A stretch of DNA of 64,000 nucleotides, taken from Citrus sinensis. Its lineage: Eukaryota > Streptophyta > Magnoliopsida > Sapindales > Rutaceae. Shown here in pieces: positions 28,701-39,800 of the stretch (its first letter is position 1; every line of letters begins with the position of its first letter). The stretch lies in contig NC_068564.1 of NCBI RefSeq assembly GCF_022201045.2, positions 1,364,001 to 1,428,000 on the forward strand, in the 5' to 3' direction. The notes below the pieces were generated by a model. That model worked only from the letters and a program-made list of their open reading frames with translations. It ran no database searches and was not told the origin of the DNA. The position numbers were made by a program, and so were the translations under genes.

Positions 28701-29672
28701 TTTACAAAGTGAGTTGTTTCCCATCATGACTTCCCCACCATTAAAAACTCTATAACTGGAAAAAAGATTTTTATCAGGGCACATGTGATAAGTGCATCCA
28801 GAATCCAACACCCACTTACCATTGGTTTGAGTTCCAGTGACTAGAAGAACACCAGCTGAGTCATAGCCTTCATCATCCTTTTCATCTGATGCAACAGCAG
28901 CATCTCCATTCTTCTTGGGTCCATCTCTATCCTTGTTCTTTCTCTCTGGACAGTCCTTCTTGAAATGTCCCTCCTTGTGGCACTGGAAACATTTCAGATT
29001 TTTACTCTTTGACTTAGATTTGCTGCGTTTTCTATTCTTGTTACTGTAATCCTTCTTCTCTGGTCTACCCCTTGCTGTTAAGCCTTCTCCATCTTTTACT
29101 TCTGACTTCCTTGTAACCTCTTTTGAGCTGAGAGAGTCTTTCACATCAGCCATGGTTATTGACTGCCTTCCATATAGCAGTGTGTCCACGAAATGTTCAT
29201 AGGAGGGTGGGAGAGATGATAACAAGATTATTGCCTTGTCTTCATCTTCCAGTTTCACATTGATATCTTCAAGATCAAGAATGATCCTGTTGAAGTGATC
29301 AATGTGATTTGCCAGAGAGCTACCTTCCTCCATCTGCAATGTATACAGCCTCTTCTTGGTGCAAAGTCTCTTGGTTAGGGACTTCTTCGTATATAGGTCT
29401 TCTAATTTCTTCCAGAGGCCTGCAGCAGTTGTTTGATCCCCCACTTCCCTCAGAACTCCATCTCCCAGACTCAAGATTAAGGTGCTATGAGCCTTGTCTA
29501 ATGCCTCTTGCATTTCTTCTTCACTGAGCTTGCTAGGCTTCTTTTCAGATCTTGGATCACCCAATGTTTCTTCAAGCCCTTGGTGAACCAACAAAGCTCT
29601 CATCTTGAGTCTCCATAGATGGAAGTCATTCTCTCCAGTAAATTTTTCTACTTGAAACTTAGAGGTTGCCAT
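25701..29672 (-). CDS. Copia gag-pol polyprotein
   Basis: One uninterrupted frame of 1323 aa starts at the ATG at 29672 (MATSKF); the four upstream codons lack an ATG. In order it has: a UBN2-type gag at about 1-190; a CCHC zinc knuckle at 228-241 (CFQCHKEGHFKKDC); an aspartic protease with DSG at 290-292; an integrase with the HHCC zinc motif (about 421-455) and DDE residues D482, D545 and E581 with 35-residue spacing; a reverse transcriptase with YVDD at 1000-1003; and an RNase H with acidic residues near 1174, 1216 and 1251 and a conserved HIDIKLHFIR block. Every catalytic motif I can check is intact. The order protease-integrase-RT-RNase H is diagnostic of Ty1/copia. The lineage looks Tork-like, but that is only an impression. 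Confidence 0.96.
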   Translation of the reverse strand: MATSKFQVEKFTGENDFHLWRLKMRALLVHQGLEETLGDPRSEKKPSKLSEEEMQEALDKAHSTLILSLGDGVLREVGDQTTAAGLWKKLEDLYTKKSLTKRLCTKKRLYTLQMEEGSSLANHIDHFNRIILDLEDINVKLEDEDKAIILLSSLPPSYEHFVDTLLYGRQSITMADVKDSLSSKEVTRKSEVKDGEGLTARGRPEKKDYSNKNRKRSKSKSKSKNLKCFQCHKEGHFKKDCPERKNKDRDGPKKNGDAAVASDEKDDEGYDSAGVLLVTGTQTNGKWVLDSGCTYHMCPDKNLFSSYRVFNGGEVMMGNNSLCKVVGLGTIRLKMFDGVIRELSEVRHVPELKRNLISLGILDQIGCIIKMESGVMKIIRGSMVIMKGAKNNGLYVLQGTAIIGDVSVSTSMNPNKTLMWHMRLGHMSERGMKILERQGVLGDDKIGPVEFCEVCVLGKSSRTSFKTAVHKTKGTLDYIHSDLWGPAQTTSLGGAKYFLSLIDDYSRMVWVYILKSKTEVFEKFKQWKALVETQTCRKVKRLRTDNGLEFCNQLFNDFCAQNGVVRHKTVRHTPQQNGLAERMNRTLMDKVRCLLIHSKLPQSLWAETLMTACYLVNRSPSSGIDFKTPVEMWSGRAANYSDLKIFGCPAFAHIKQGKLEPRALKCVFLGYPEGVKGYRLWCTDLKPPRCIVSRDVVFNEQEMLKSYVQKLENSDKDTGVLRDQIKVELTGKSGDTTSYEASEDEERDAEDSDGISEKQTTLHDYQLARDRERREIRAPKKYAYADLIAYALTAAHELDYDEPKTYKEAVSGKNADQWLKAMKEEMDSLYKNDTWTLVKKPDKKKVIGCKWVYKLKQGITGVEPVRFKARLVAKGFTQKEGIDFTEIFSPVVRHASIRIILSLVAVNNMHLEQMDVKTAFLHGELQEYIVMAQPEGFTDKSKADWVCHLKKSLYGLKQSPRQWYLRFDSFMLEQKFQRCNLDCCVYFREDSGMMVYLVLYVDDMLIASVSMSLIEDLKQKLKGEFDMKDLGPAKKILGMQLHRDRKVGTLFLSQEEYIRRVIDKFGMANSKPVQTPLAPHFRLSDQLCPKTEAEISDMINIPYASAVGCLMYAMVLTRPDLSYAVSVVSRYMANPGKEHWRAVKWILRYLNGTATYGLMYGGPRQDDSQIVGYVDSDYAGNLDRRRSLTGYLFTLNNCTVNWKAQLQSVVALSTTEAEYTAAAEAVKEAIWLKGMLKELGIDQRSIVINCDSQSAICLSKNQTHHERTKHIDIKLHFIRLEVLRATVKLQKIHTDKNVADILTKPVTTAKFKLCLELAGICQK

Positions 29673-29715
29673 TTCTTGGAACAAGAATCAGAGTTGTTGG
29701 GCTCTGATACCAATT

Positions 29716-30326
29716 TGTTGAGCCTTGATCGAATTTAATCAACCAAGATTCCCCAAGACTGCTCTAAACACTCTGATGCTTGACTAAGAAACAAAATAAA
29801 AGATACACAGAAGAAGCTAAAGAACAGCAACAAACGAGAAAACAGTTTAAGTGGTTCAGCCTGGAGATGGCTTACATCCACTGAAGAACAGAGCAACAAT
29901 CTTTATTCTTTCACCAGGAACAAGATACAAGTTTTAAGATGAAATTACAAGCATCACACACACTGATTCCGTATCCCTTAAGGCTATATATACACGCTTA
30001 AGAGAGCCCAGAAAATCCCCCCACCAGTCAGCTCTCCTCTGTCAATAAGACCCAGATTTTCCCGCTCTTGTAACAGAACATAACGACCTCTGAGCCACGT
30101 GTTTGCTTCATGTTAAATGCAGGCTCTAAAACGGCACTCAGCAAAGTCGTATGGATAAGTGGAAGCATGTGATGGCCACGTGCTTCACTTACTCACAGAT
30201 AGATGAATGAACATCTTGTCATACAGCTTTGAATGATCTTAACCGACCAGTCGTATTCCGTTCCAATCACGAACTGACATGTCGTATGGATTTCTGGAAA
30301 TCAGTTTCAGAGCTCACACTTCAACA
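29716..30326 (-). repeat. 5' LTR of the copia element, with promoter
   Basis: This LTR drives transcription of the element on the minus strand. The TATATATA box is at 29985-29992 (GTGTATATATAGCC on the minus strand). It is followed directly by the primer-binding site at 29712-29701. Confidence 0.95.
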
Positions 30327-30331
30327 ATACA

Positions 30332-30867
30332 CTACTTTATAATTGTTAAAAAATAAGAATAATTGTTTATTTAGTATAACTTATCTAATAATTATTAATG
30401 TTTATTTAATTTTATTTTTTAATTTTTTATTTAATATGAATTATTTAATGTCTATTTATAAAAAAATTAATAATAAAAGTTTGATTTAAAAAAACTCTGT
30501 GTAATTAAAAAAAGGATGCCAAGGTTAGTTTAATTTAATATTTATTAACCATTGTTTTCAAAATAAAAAATATTGATTAATCTTTCGTCATACGATTGTT
30601 AAAGAATAAAGATCCATCAAACCAATGAGCTGTGAGAGCCGAGACAACGCGTAAAGTGAATCCGAACAAATTGAACGGTCCTGATTCACTGTACCAAAAA
30701 GGTTGACCAAGCACACGTGACAGATAGAGTCCAGTGGGACCAAAAAAGCTGACGTGGCTAACGTGCGCCACAATCGTCATCTCTCGCTTGCCCAGGAACA
30801 AAAGTAAACAACTCAGCAGCGCGTAGGCCGATCCATTCAGAGAGCGACTCGCCTTTACGCTTCCGAA
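30332..30867 (+). promoter_or_regulatory. Upstream region of the TH1-domain gene
   Basis: AT-rich DNA borders the retrotransposon target site, then a GC-richer stretch from about 30600 to 30867 is probably promoter and leader. Long frames on the opposite strand here (30577-31107) are shadows of the GC-rich first exon. Confidence 0.4.
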
Positions 30868-33312
30868 ATGGACCGGTACAGACCGAACCGGCGAGTCCAA
30901 CTCGAGGAATCGGAGCCTCCGAAATACGACGACGTCGAAGACGAGGATCGGGATGGCCGCGACGACGACGACGATAATTCGAATAGGCTGAGACCGTCGG
31001 AGAACAATGTGACCGAGGATCAAGAGCCGTTTATGGGAATCAAAGTCCGTCGAAAGGCTTCGCTTCATCGAGACTACAAAGGCGACTACCTCGACGTTGC
31101 GTCGCATCCGTACTTAATGAAGATTCTGCAAAAACAAGGTCATCGCTTCGGAAAAAACCGTGTCCTTTTTTTAATTTTGATTATCGAATAATTCATTGCG
31201 TCGCAGCAGAAGATCTAATTGTTTGACAGTTTTTACTCCATTCTAACATAGGAAATGTGAAGCAGCAATTAAACATGTAGTTTTAGGATGCTTGTGTAAA
31301 AAGCACCATTTCTTTTTTGGTAAAAGTGAAAGTATTTTGAAGAAGGTTAGATAATTTACATGTAAGAAGTGGTTTTAATTCTAAAAGCACTTCCTTTTAT
31401 TTTAGTTGATCATGTTGACTTGAAGGTATTGAGATGGAGCTGTATTTGTTGGTTTCTGATCAGGATTGGTGTTTGAAAAATCATTGTACAGTCTTAAGTT
31501 GTTGAGATGGAGCTGAATTTGTTGAGTGGTGCCGACGCTTGAGCTTGAAAGAATTTTAGGTTTTCCGATTGGGCAAAGTTTTTTGGCTGGAGTGTTGTAC
31601 TTAGGCTTAATGTTTCGGAAGTCTAGAGGTTTGCCCATTTATTATTTTCATTTAACACTTGGATTTAAATGGATTTTCAAAATAGTCATTATGCTATCCA
31701 ATGATAAATCATATTGTTAGGGGAGGTGGAACTTGCTTGGGAATTGTATTAGTTCAATTTACCAAAAATTATTTTATTTGCCTTTCTTTCAACTTCGAAC
31801 ATCTCTTAAAACAAGGAATCACATGTGTACAAAATGCAGAAATTTGATCACATATAAGCCTGCATGCATATGAAAAGAGATAGAGTAAGATAGCTAGAAA
31901 TAGATAGTGTTTCTTTGGTTTTTTATCCCTTCATTGAGAGAGCATGTTATGTAGGAAATCCTAGCCATTCAATTGGGGACTGGTGTCTGTTGGAACATTA
32001 TAATTACTGTTGTCTGTTGGAACATTAGAATGTTTTATTCAAAGTGCTCTTGTGTACCTACACCTAATTAAAATTTGATTTGTGCAGGTGACAAGCAAGT
32101 TCTTTTTGCTGATAAAATTTTGAAGTTTACTGGTTCCGGGAAGATGAAACGTCGCATACTTTTAATTACTGACTTTGCAATTTACCTTGTGGATCCGGAG
32201 ACTGATGCTCTTAAACGTCGCATAGCCCTGGCAGCTGTAGAGAAGATGTGTTTGAGTGAACTGAGTGATAATTTCTTTGCGATTATCATCCCTTCAGAGT
32301 ATGACCTACTTATGGCTAGTACGCGAAAAACAGAAATTGTCACTGTGCTTGTTGAAGCTACGAAGGGTGCATCTGAGGAACTTGAGGTGGCTTTTTCCAA
32401 TAGGTAACAAGACTTTATGCCATTTATATTTATGTTTTCTTTGTCAGTATTTGATCAGAACCTTTATTGAATGTTAACGGGGTACTGGGGTTGTAAATTT
32501 GAGTCAACTGTTCCACCATTAAGTTCATTAGTAAACATGGAGGTTGGTATATCTTCTCAACCCATGAGAGTTGAGCAATCTGTAAATTGATTGATCATCT
32601 GGCAAGGCTTATTGTTGCTCATATGCTGGCTTCCCTAACTAGGATTTGTGAATCTGCACAAATGTTTGGGATCTTAGTTGCTAAAGTTATTATTGTACTT
32701 CAATGGTCAAGGTTTTATATGCAACTCCAGCTACAGAAAGGAAAGGGGGGAAAAAACAAAGTGCTGGAGAAAAGAGAGAGAACGTTGACCAACTTGTAAG
32801 ATCACATTATAGATGCTTTTAGAAAGCTAGGCCATTCATAAATTGATTCTCTCAACCATGAAATCATAATCAGGAAAATGGTACTTGAGAGTCTTCACAT
32901 CCTTTTATTGGATTATAATGTCCTACATATAATTTATTTAGATGTCATCGTGGACATTGCCATACTAGCGGTTGTGCCATTTAATCTATTCAATTTGTTA
33001 TTGTTTCTTATTTCTTTTTTTGTTTTCTCTATCTGTCCTTGAGATTGTTCTTGATGAATAATGTGTTTTGTCCATACCTTTTGCAGTTTTGAGTACCACG
33101 CAGCTGCTGAATTGGTGAAGGAAGTTGTATTTGAGGAAGTAGAAGGTTTGTGACTACACACACACACCCCTTAGAATGACAAAATCTCCAGTAATACACA
33201 ACAGATTTGGTTATGGGTTGTGCTGATTTTTATGTGCTTCTGAAGCTTCATATTTTTCTGTGTTGCAGGAGGCATTAAAACAAGAATTTTGACAAAATCA
33301 GAATCAGCTTAA
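30868..33312 (+). CDS. Stand-alone myosin-I tail (TH1) domain protein
   Basis: Four exons (30868-31138, 32088-32403, 33087-33145, 33269-33312) join to 690 nt, 229 aa. All junctions are GT-AG and in frame. The N-terminus (1-60) is charged and disordered, with an Asp-rich DDDDD run. A basic segment GIKVRRKASLHRDYKGDYLD follows, and the core (about 95-200) has the class-I myosin tail TH1 pattern: KILKFTGSGKMKRRILLITD, FAIYLVDP, KRRIALAAVEKMCLSE, NFFAIIIP. In animals and fungi, TH1 is a basic, PH-like domain that binds acidic membrane lipids. Here there is no motor, no IQ motif and no SH3. Plants lack class I myosins, so a membrane-binding role without a motor is an inference. The gene lies between UBC10 and an LRR kinase, matching the 'myosin heavy chain-related' locus in Arabidopsis. 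The ATG has a good context (CGAAATGG). Confidence 0.85.
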
Positions 33313-34498
33313 ACTTGCTTTAACATGTTTGTAGACTTTTGCAGAGGGATGGAAGTCTTCATTGTAAAGGTAAAATATTCTTTGGTCATTGCATAAGTGG
33401 CTGTATGCAGAATTGAGCTCAACTCCTCACATGGAAATATGTAGCTTATCCTTTTGGTATTTGAAATAGAGCGTGATTCTTTTTCCTTTTATGAAAAAAA
33501 GTTAGTGTAATTTTATTCTTATTAAACAGTTTCCACTGGATGTATGAAATGCAATTACCTGGAAAATCAATATTAAATTGTTTTGCAACCGTAGACATCG
33601 CTGTGATGCTCACTAAATCATTTAAAATTTCCTTACTGCATCTACATCACGGTATTTGCTTGAGGTAGATATCTGATTTGTATGGTATGGTGCTCATGTT
33701 ACCCTAGAGAGTGGAAAGTGAGGAGGAACTTCCCGCATTTCCAAAAATTTCTAATAGAAAGCATCATTGGTAGGAGAAGTTGGTGTTTTTGCCAAAGTCG
33801 GTTAATTCTGAATGGCAACTGAAGCCATCTTTACGTTCCAACAGCATAAATACAATCATTTTGGGGGTAGGCATTTTATTGAGAATCAAATCGTATATGC
33901 CCATAAAAAAAAAATAAAAAAATCGTATATGGCCTTTACAAGATGTGCACACCTTTACAAGATGTGCACACTTCCAGATTCTTGATCATTTTTCGGCAAA
34001 TCATGTCCAACTAAAGCTAACCGAATGCCAGTGATTGGTGATATCTTGATAAATAGCTGTTGCTTTCTCATTTTAGAAGCAAAAGTGAGACATGGAATCT
34101 AATGCAAGTTAATGTTTCTTTTCTCGCTTGACAAGATATCCCATTTGCACCAAAATAAATTTACATTTAGATCCATCAAATTAAATCTAAGTAAAGGAGC
34201 AGGTGAGATCTCACGAATCCACCCACCGCCCACCGCACAACCCTGCAAATGACAAAGTGACTGTATTTATATAATTATTGATCAACCAAGAACGTTTACC
34301 TCCACATGCATAAGAACAGAGTCCATGACTAAACAATAAAATAGACAGAAACCTAACTTCGTTTCGACCTTAAGCAGAATTAGGTTGCTAAACTAGTGTT
34401 AGCACCACCCAAATTGTCATTGGAACATAAGATTCACAAAACAACTAAGAAATAATGAAGAGAAAATTGTATCACCTGCACTAATTGCTACTGGGTTA
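33313..34498. other. Convergent 3' flanks of the TH1 and LRR-kinase genes
   Basis: A 17-bp unit (CTTTACAAGATGTGCACAC) is duplicated at about 33938-33972. Otherwise I see no gene. Confidence 0.45.
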
Positions 34499-36442
34499 CT
34501 ATGATAAAAAAGAATCTAAATGTGCAGTAGAGGAAGATGCAGTTTCAGTTGCCTTTGGTGTTGCGGCTGAGCTTGAGATTTCTGACCTATTTTCAGTGGA
34601 TGGAGGATTTTCTGCTTTCACTCGCCGGATATCCTCCACCATTTTTAGTACATCCGCCATTTTTGGTCTCTCCTCTGGCATTCTCACCACACAAGCCATT
34701 CCTACTTGTAACATCTCTACCATTTCTTCCTCTATATTGGGATACCTCAAAAGCTCAACATCAAACACTTCTGCCGTCCACTCTTCTCTAACAACAGAAT
34801 TCACCCACCTCACTAAGTGAACAACTTCATCCCCACCTGTGGCATGTATTGGGGATTTTCCAGTAAGCAGCTCAAGCAGCAATACCCCAAAACTGAAGAC
34901 ATCGGACGCCTGGGTTGCCTTCCGGGTATCTGTTACTTCTGGGGCACGGTACCCAGCTGCCCGCATAGCTGGTGGCGGCATTGGACTCATCAAAGCAGCC
35001 AATCCAATATCAGACACACAGACATGCCCTTGAGAGTTGAGGAAAATATTTGAGGCTTTTATGCCTCCATGGACAAGTTTCCCCCCATTCTCAGTATGAA
35101 TGTGAGCTATGCCTCTTGCCGCACCAATTGCAATTCTTACTCTGGTATCCCAATCTAAAGAACTCTGACCCTCCCCTCGTCTTCCTGCAAATTAAAGATG
35201 CATTAGGGTATGAAGATGAATGATTGTAGTACTGGTTGTTTTACAGATTGTACAAGAACTGAACTTACCATGTAGCATTGCAGAGACGCTGCCCTGCTCA
35301 AAATAGTCATACACCATGAGCTTCTCATCTTTAGAATAGTAATAAGCTCTCAACGCAACCACATTCTCATGCCTTATACCCCCAACAATCTCCATCTGCT
35401 GCTCAAACTCTCGTTTTCCCACGTTCACTTCCTTCAACCTCTTCACAACAACTGTTGATGCATCCTCTAAAGCTGCCTTATATGCTGTCCCGAATGTTCC
35501 CTTTCCGAGCACCTCAGCTGATGCTCTTAACAAGTCCTCCAAATCAAAAACAAGATTACAACCTTCAAAGAACACGAGCTTGCTGTTCTTATCATGGCTC
35601 CCAGAGACCCCTTCCTTCAGTGACATCTCTTTCTTTTGTGATTTCACTGGTATCCTATCATTGTCTTGTTTGTTGTAGCGACAGATCATCAAAAGCGCGC
35701 ATATGACAAATGCCAATGCAACACCTCCTAGTGCTATCCCCAACAGTGCAGGTTCACTTAATTTTGTGGATTTTTTCCTTGATGGTTCAGCAACGGGTGG
35801 CTGAACTGGCAGAGCTGGAGGCCGGGCATTTTCCGATGAAAGATTGTTACCGGCGAATGCCCAACTGGGAAATCTTTGAAGAGAACGAGGCAGAGTTCCT
35901 GTGAGGCTATTGTTCGCTAAATTTAAAGCTGAGAGGTGAGTCAATTTTGATATTGACGCGGGGATACTCGCATTGAAAAAATTGTTTGAAAGATCAATAA
36001 CAGTAAGATTATTCCAAACCGAGAAATCCAAAGGCAATGGACCGGAGAAACTGTTGAACTGAAGGTGAAGAGAGGTCAAGTTTTCGAGTTTTGAGAAATC
36101 AGAAGGGAATAGACCTGAGAGGCTATTGGATCTAAGACTCAGATTCTGCAGAGCTGATAATCTGCCGATGGTATTGGGTGGAATTTCGCCGCGCAATGCC
36201 ATACCGGGTAACCTGAGGGCAACAACTCTGGAATGATCGGCACTGCATGTCACTCCAGTCCATGACTTGCACAGTGAGCTGCTCTCATTCCAATTGAGAG
36301 ACCTTGAGTTATGAATGTTGTGAATGAAATCGAGTAATGCTTGCTTATCCTCAACTGGGTCGGCTTTGATTGGCAGGAAAATTGTTCCCACCAAGAAAAA
36401 AATTGCCGAGAAAATGGGCAAGAAGTTCATTTTCCCACTCAT
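34499..36442 (-). CDS. LRR receptor-like kinase, probable pseudokinase (LRR-III type)
   Basis: Two exons (36442-35269 and 35184-34499) join to 1860 nt, 619 aa. The ATG at 36442 (MSGKMNFLP) is the first in frame; 36430 is an alternative. The protein has a signal peptide (about 5-27), an LRRNT-2 cap, about five LRRs (70-190), a Pro-rich juxtamembrane linker, one TM segment (about 232-254) and a kinase-like domain. The glycine loop [10 protein letters not shown] (313-322) and ATP lysine (VVVKRL, K334) are present. However, the catalytic HRD is HGG (430-432), so the catalytic Asp is missing, and DFG reads DIG (450-452). This fits the 'probable inactive receptor kinase' group (At5g53320, At4g23740), thought to signal through scaffolding at the plasma membrane. 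The intron lies just before the catalytic loop, as usual in this subfamily. Confidence 0.95.
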
Positions 36443-36522
36443 TTTCTCACCCACTTCAGAATAAATAAAAAAATAGCAAAGCTTTTAGCTGTTCTAGAAT
36501 GATTTGATTCTGCAAATCTTGT

Positions 36523-36528
36523 TCACAT
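36523..36528 (-). promoter_or_regulatory. Minimal AUG-stop uORF in the LRR-kinase leader
   Basis: On the minus strand, ATG TGA lies directly after a good acceptor (TTTCTTGCAG), about 80 nt before the main ATG. If the leader is spliced there, the last leader exon would begin with AUGUGA. AUG-stop elements can stall ribosomes in plants. The sequence is seen; leader structure and effect are inference. Confidence 0.35.
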
Positions 36529-39500
36529 CTGCAAGAAACTGGAAAGAATATATCAGAAAAAAGAACACAAACACGTTTATTTTACATTTTCCCACGAAAG
36601 AATTGACTAATGAGAATCCATTTCTGATAATGTCTGCTAATTAGGTCAATATTAGAAGCTGTTCTAGTTGAGTTAGGTTCAGTCTTTATTGACTTTCTGC
36701 CACCTACCCTGTTTGGCTGCTGAGAAAAAATGCAAGAAAGACAAAGAGAAAAAGCATCCAAAATCTGACTCTCACAGAAACATTGAAACATAATAACTGC
36801 ATTCAATGGAGATATAAACATAAGGGTTGCATAGAAATGAACTTACTTATTGACCCCAGATCGCAAGCAAGCTTTCTAAAGAAAGTCCTTCTGTAACGGC
36901 TCACTCTCACAGAGTCTGATATTTCAAATAAAGTAGAAATGGCTAAATTAGCAAGTACATATATTACTTGTCGTTCAGGATAACATAACAATGACGAATT
37001 GATGATGATGATAAAGATATGAGCTGTTCATGAATGTTGCTTAACAAAGCAGCATCACATGCAAGAAGCCATACTGATAATCATTTGAAAGAACCCAATT
37101 TGCGTTACTATTACATATATATATAAAATATTTGTTTTATAGCGCACGAACAGGAAGCTGCATGTGGAGACAGAGAAAAAAATTTGGCATGTACCTAATG
37201 TGGGGTATAGGCTAATTCATAAGTTTTAAGTATAAAATTTTTTGTGTGTTTTCGCCATTAATTCTGCTTCTTACTGGCTCGAAGATGCATTGCTTTGGAT
37301 GTTTTTACAGTTGGTTTCTTTTTTTTTTTTTTTTTTTTTTAAAGATAAATTTTTAATGAAAGTTAATGAATAATAGGGGTGGCGAAAATAAATTAAAATA
37401 ATTAGTGGGCGGTGAAGATGATATTATAAGAAAGGGAAAGGTTACGTCACTTCTATACATGCATTATACAAAACTAATTAGGAGAATAATAGATTTAAAG
37501 AAAATTTGGGTGTGCATGCTTTGTTCATATATATTTCTAAAAATGACATTAAATTTGAAAACAATTTTCAATTATTCGTTTTTAAATGCGAGGGAAGCTG
37601 ACTTTACCTTCCATAATTGCATATAAATACAAAAAGATAAATTATTAAAAAATGAAAATTCGAAAATAAGTAACTTATTTATTAAATAACCTATTTATTA
37701 AGGTCAAGATTTATTCCTAAAACTTTATTATTATCTATTATAACAAGTTACTAAAAGTTGCGAACTAATCTTTATGACTCGGATGAAATTTCAATAAGAA
37801 TTCAATTAATCCCACGCTACCAAATTGATTTTAGCTATTAATGGCCAATTAGATGGGGACGTTAGGGAGCCGTTGACTTTTCGGTCTTTGTCAGGAAAAT
37901 TCCCACAACTTAATCGTTGAAAACAACCGTTTCACCACGCGGGGTAACAATCAATGGCGACGGTTACACGGGTGACATGACAGCAATACACATGATCTTG
38001 CCACGTGCAATTTATTACTCCATATTAGATTAATGACGAAAACATGCGGTGTGGTATGGGTCGTGGGTCCCTGGTTTATGGTGACACATTGGGTTTGCAG
38101 CGCAAATCAGAACCGTTGATCTCTTCTCCAGCGTGCCCAGGCGCTGAGGAATTTAACATCGATATTCGATGGTAACCGGAGTGGGTTTGGATAATTAATA
38201 GTGTTCATGTGTACCCATAAATTTTAAAAAAGTAAGCACTGACAAGAAAAGTTGACGATCTATTTTCTCGGAGGTCACTTAAGAGGACTCATTTCTTCAA
38301 TATCACTCAAGTTAATACTTAATATGATATTAATCAAAAGCAAATTTATAAAAAAAAAAAAAAACACTCTCTTGTGCAACTGCGAATAGAGAAATTCTCA
38401 TTCCTAAAATTGTAGAGAACTTTTAATCTGCAAAGAAAGCTTTAAAATGGCATTTTCTAGTTTGATACTTGCCTGTTTAGTCAATTTTGGTATATATGTA
38501 TATATTAAGCAAAAAATTTTTAGTTATCAATGACAAAAAGAGTGATGCGTTACGCTTGAGGACATCTAACATAAAGAGACATGTAAAATGATAGATTGAT
38601 AAGTCTTAGCCGTCGAAAAAAAGATTTAAAAATAAGATAAACTTCAAATTGTAAACGTAATGTTTGCATAATATTGTTATTTTATTTAGAAACGATTGCA
38701 TCGTGCTTAAAACCCACCTTATTTTTAATTTAGGCGATGCGCAATATATGAATGAAAATTGAAAAGCATGCTTTGACATGGTATTTTTGTAATACAATTA
38801 TACAAATGCAAGAAAGACAAATCAATATATTATTTTATCGTAAATATGACCTTCAAGTTATTCTAATCTTAGAAGTTAATTCAACATAAAATCAAGAGTA
38901 TAAAAATAAAAAATAAGTACGTTGTGTCGTAAAAACAGTGAATTTGAGGTGGCCGAACGATAAAATTTCTCACTTAAACGATACATCTTCCTTAAATTTT
39001 TTATGACCTGCGCAATTAAATAATTAACATGAGCATAAATTATCAGTAATTAAAATTTACAAACATATTTAAGAGATTAAACAAATTACCTCAACTCTGT
39101 TTAGACTTCTAGAGTGTGTTTGCTACAATGCAATTACTCCAAATGCACCCTTAGTTCACTATTTATGTCTTTCCTATGAATTAACAATTCCAAAATTAAT
39201 TATCCATGTATTTACCTGCTGTAAAGCATTCTTGTCCAACCCAATTCAAAATTAGGAGATTAAAAATCACTCAAGTATTATTATTTATTTTTTTCTTTAT
39301 TTGAGAAACTAATGGGAACATATATAAGGTCGTGATTATTTTCCTCTAACCAGTAATTTTTCATAAATAATTGAACCTCAAAATCAAGCCATAGAATTAA
39401 TTGTATAGACTAACATATGCAAAACCATGATTAAATTATTCATAAGAATGTTAAAAAATAAAATTAACTTGTTCATTGGTATTTAAAAAAAAGTTATTTG

Positions 39501-39800
39501 TAATAATAATAATAGTTTGAACCGTTTCAAAAACAAACAGCCTTCAGCATGTCTGCAATAAATTCACTGTATAAGGAGGCTAATGAAACTAGCCTTATTT
39601 GACAAGTAATAAATTAAAATTTGAAAATTAGTCGCACATGTGTAGTACGCGATATATCGGCAAAAGACATTAAAAAATAAAAATAAAAATCGAAAAGATG
39701 ATAACGAGAAAGAGAAGATAATTATAAAAGAAGAGAAATAATAGTTGAAGTTAAAGGCAAGACGCACATATGTCACAAAAACCCTAACTTCAAAATATCG
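36529..39800. other. Intergenic region between the LRR kinase and the hAT-derived gene
   Basis: It contains the LRR-kinase leader/promoter (to about 37150) and then AT-rich DNA with a long T tract at about 37317-37340. No gene was recognised. Confidence 0.5.

Larger units (their letters stand above)
25028..30326 (-). mobile_element. Full-length, apparently intact Ty1/copia LTR retrotransposon
   Basis: Two 611-bp LTRs (25028-25638 and 29716-30326) begin TGTTGAGCC and end TTCAACA on the plus strand, and read as identical base for base. The 5-bp target duplication ATACA lies at 25023-25027 and 30327-30331. The element is in minus orientation. The primer-binding site TGGTATCAGAGC (29712 to 29701) is typical of initiator tRNA-Met priming. 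The polypurine tract AAGGTGGAGAT (about 25650-25639) abuts the 3' LTR, and the single gag-pol frame is open. Identical LTRs imply very recent insertion. The element sits about 0.8 kb upstream of the E2 gene and 0.5 kb upstream of the TH1 gene. Confidence 0.97.

Noticed and set aside
30577..31107. 176-codon minus-strand ORF over the TH1 gene's first exon
   Set aside because: It is antisense to a well-supported exon whose GC-rich codons remove stops from the other strand, so it is a shadow frame.
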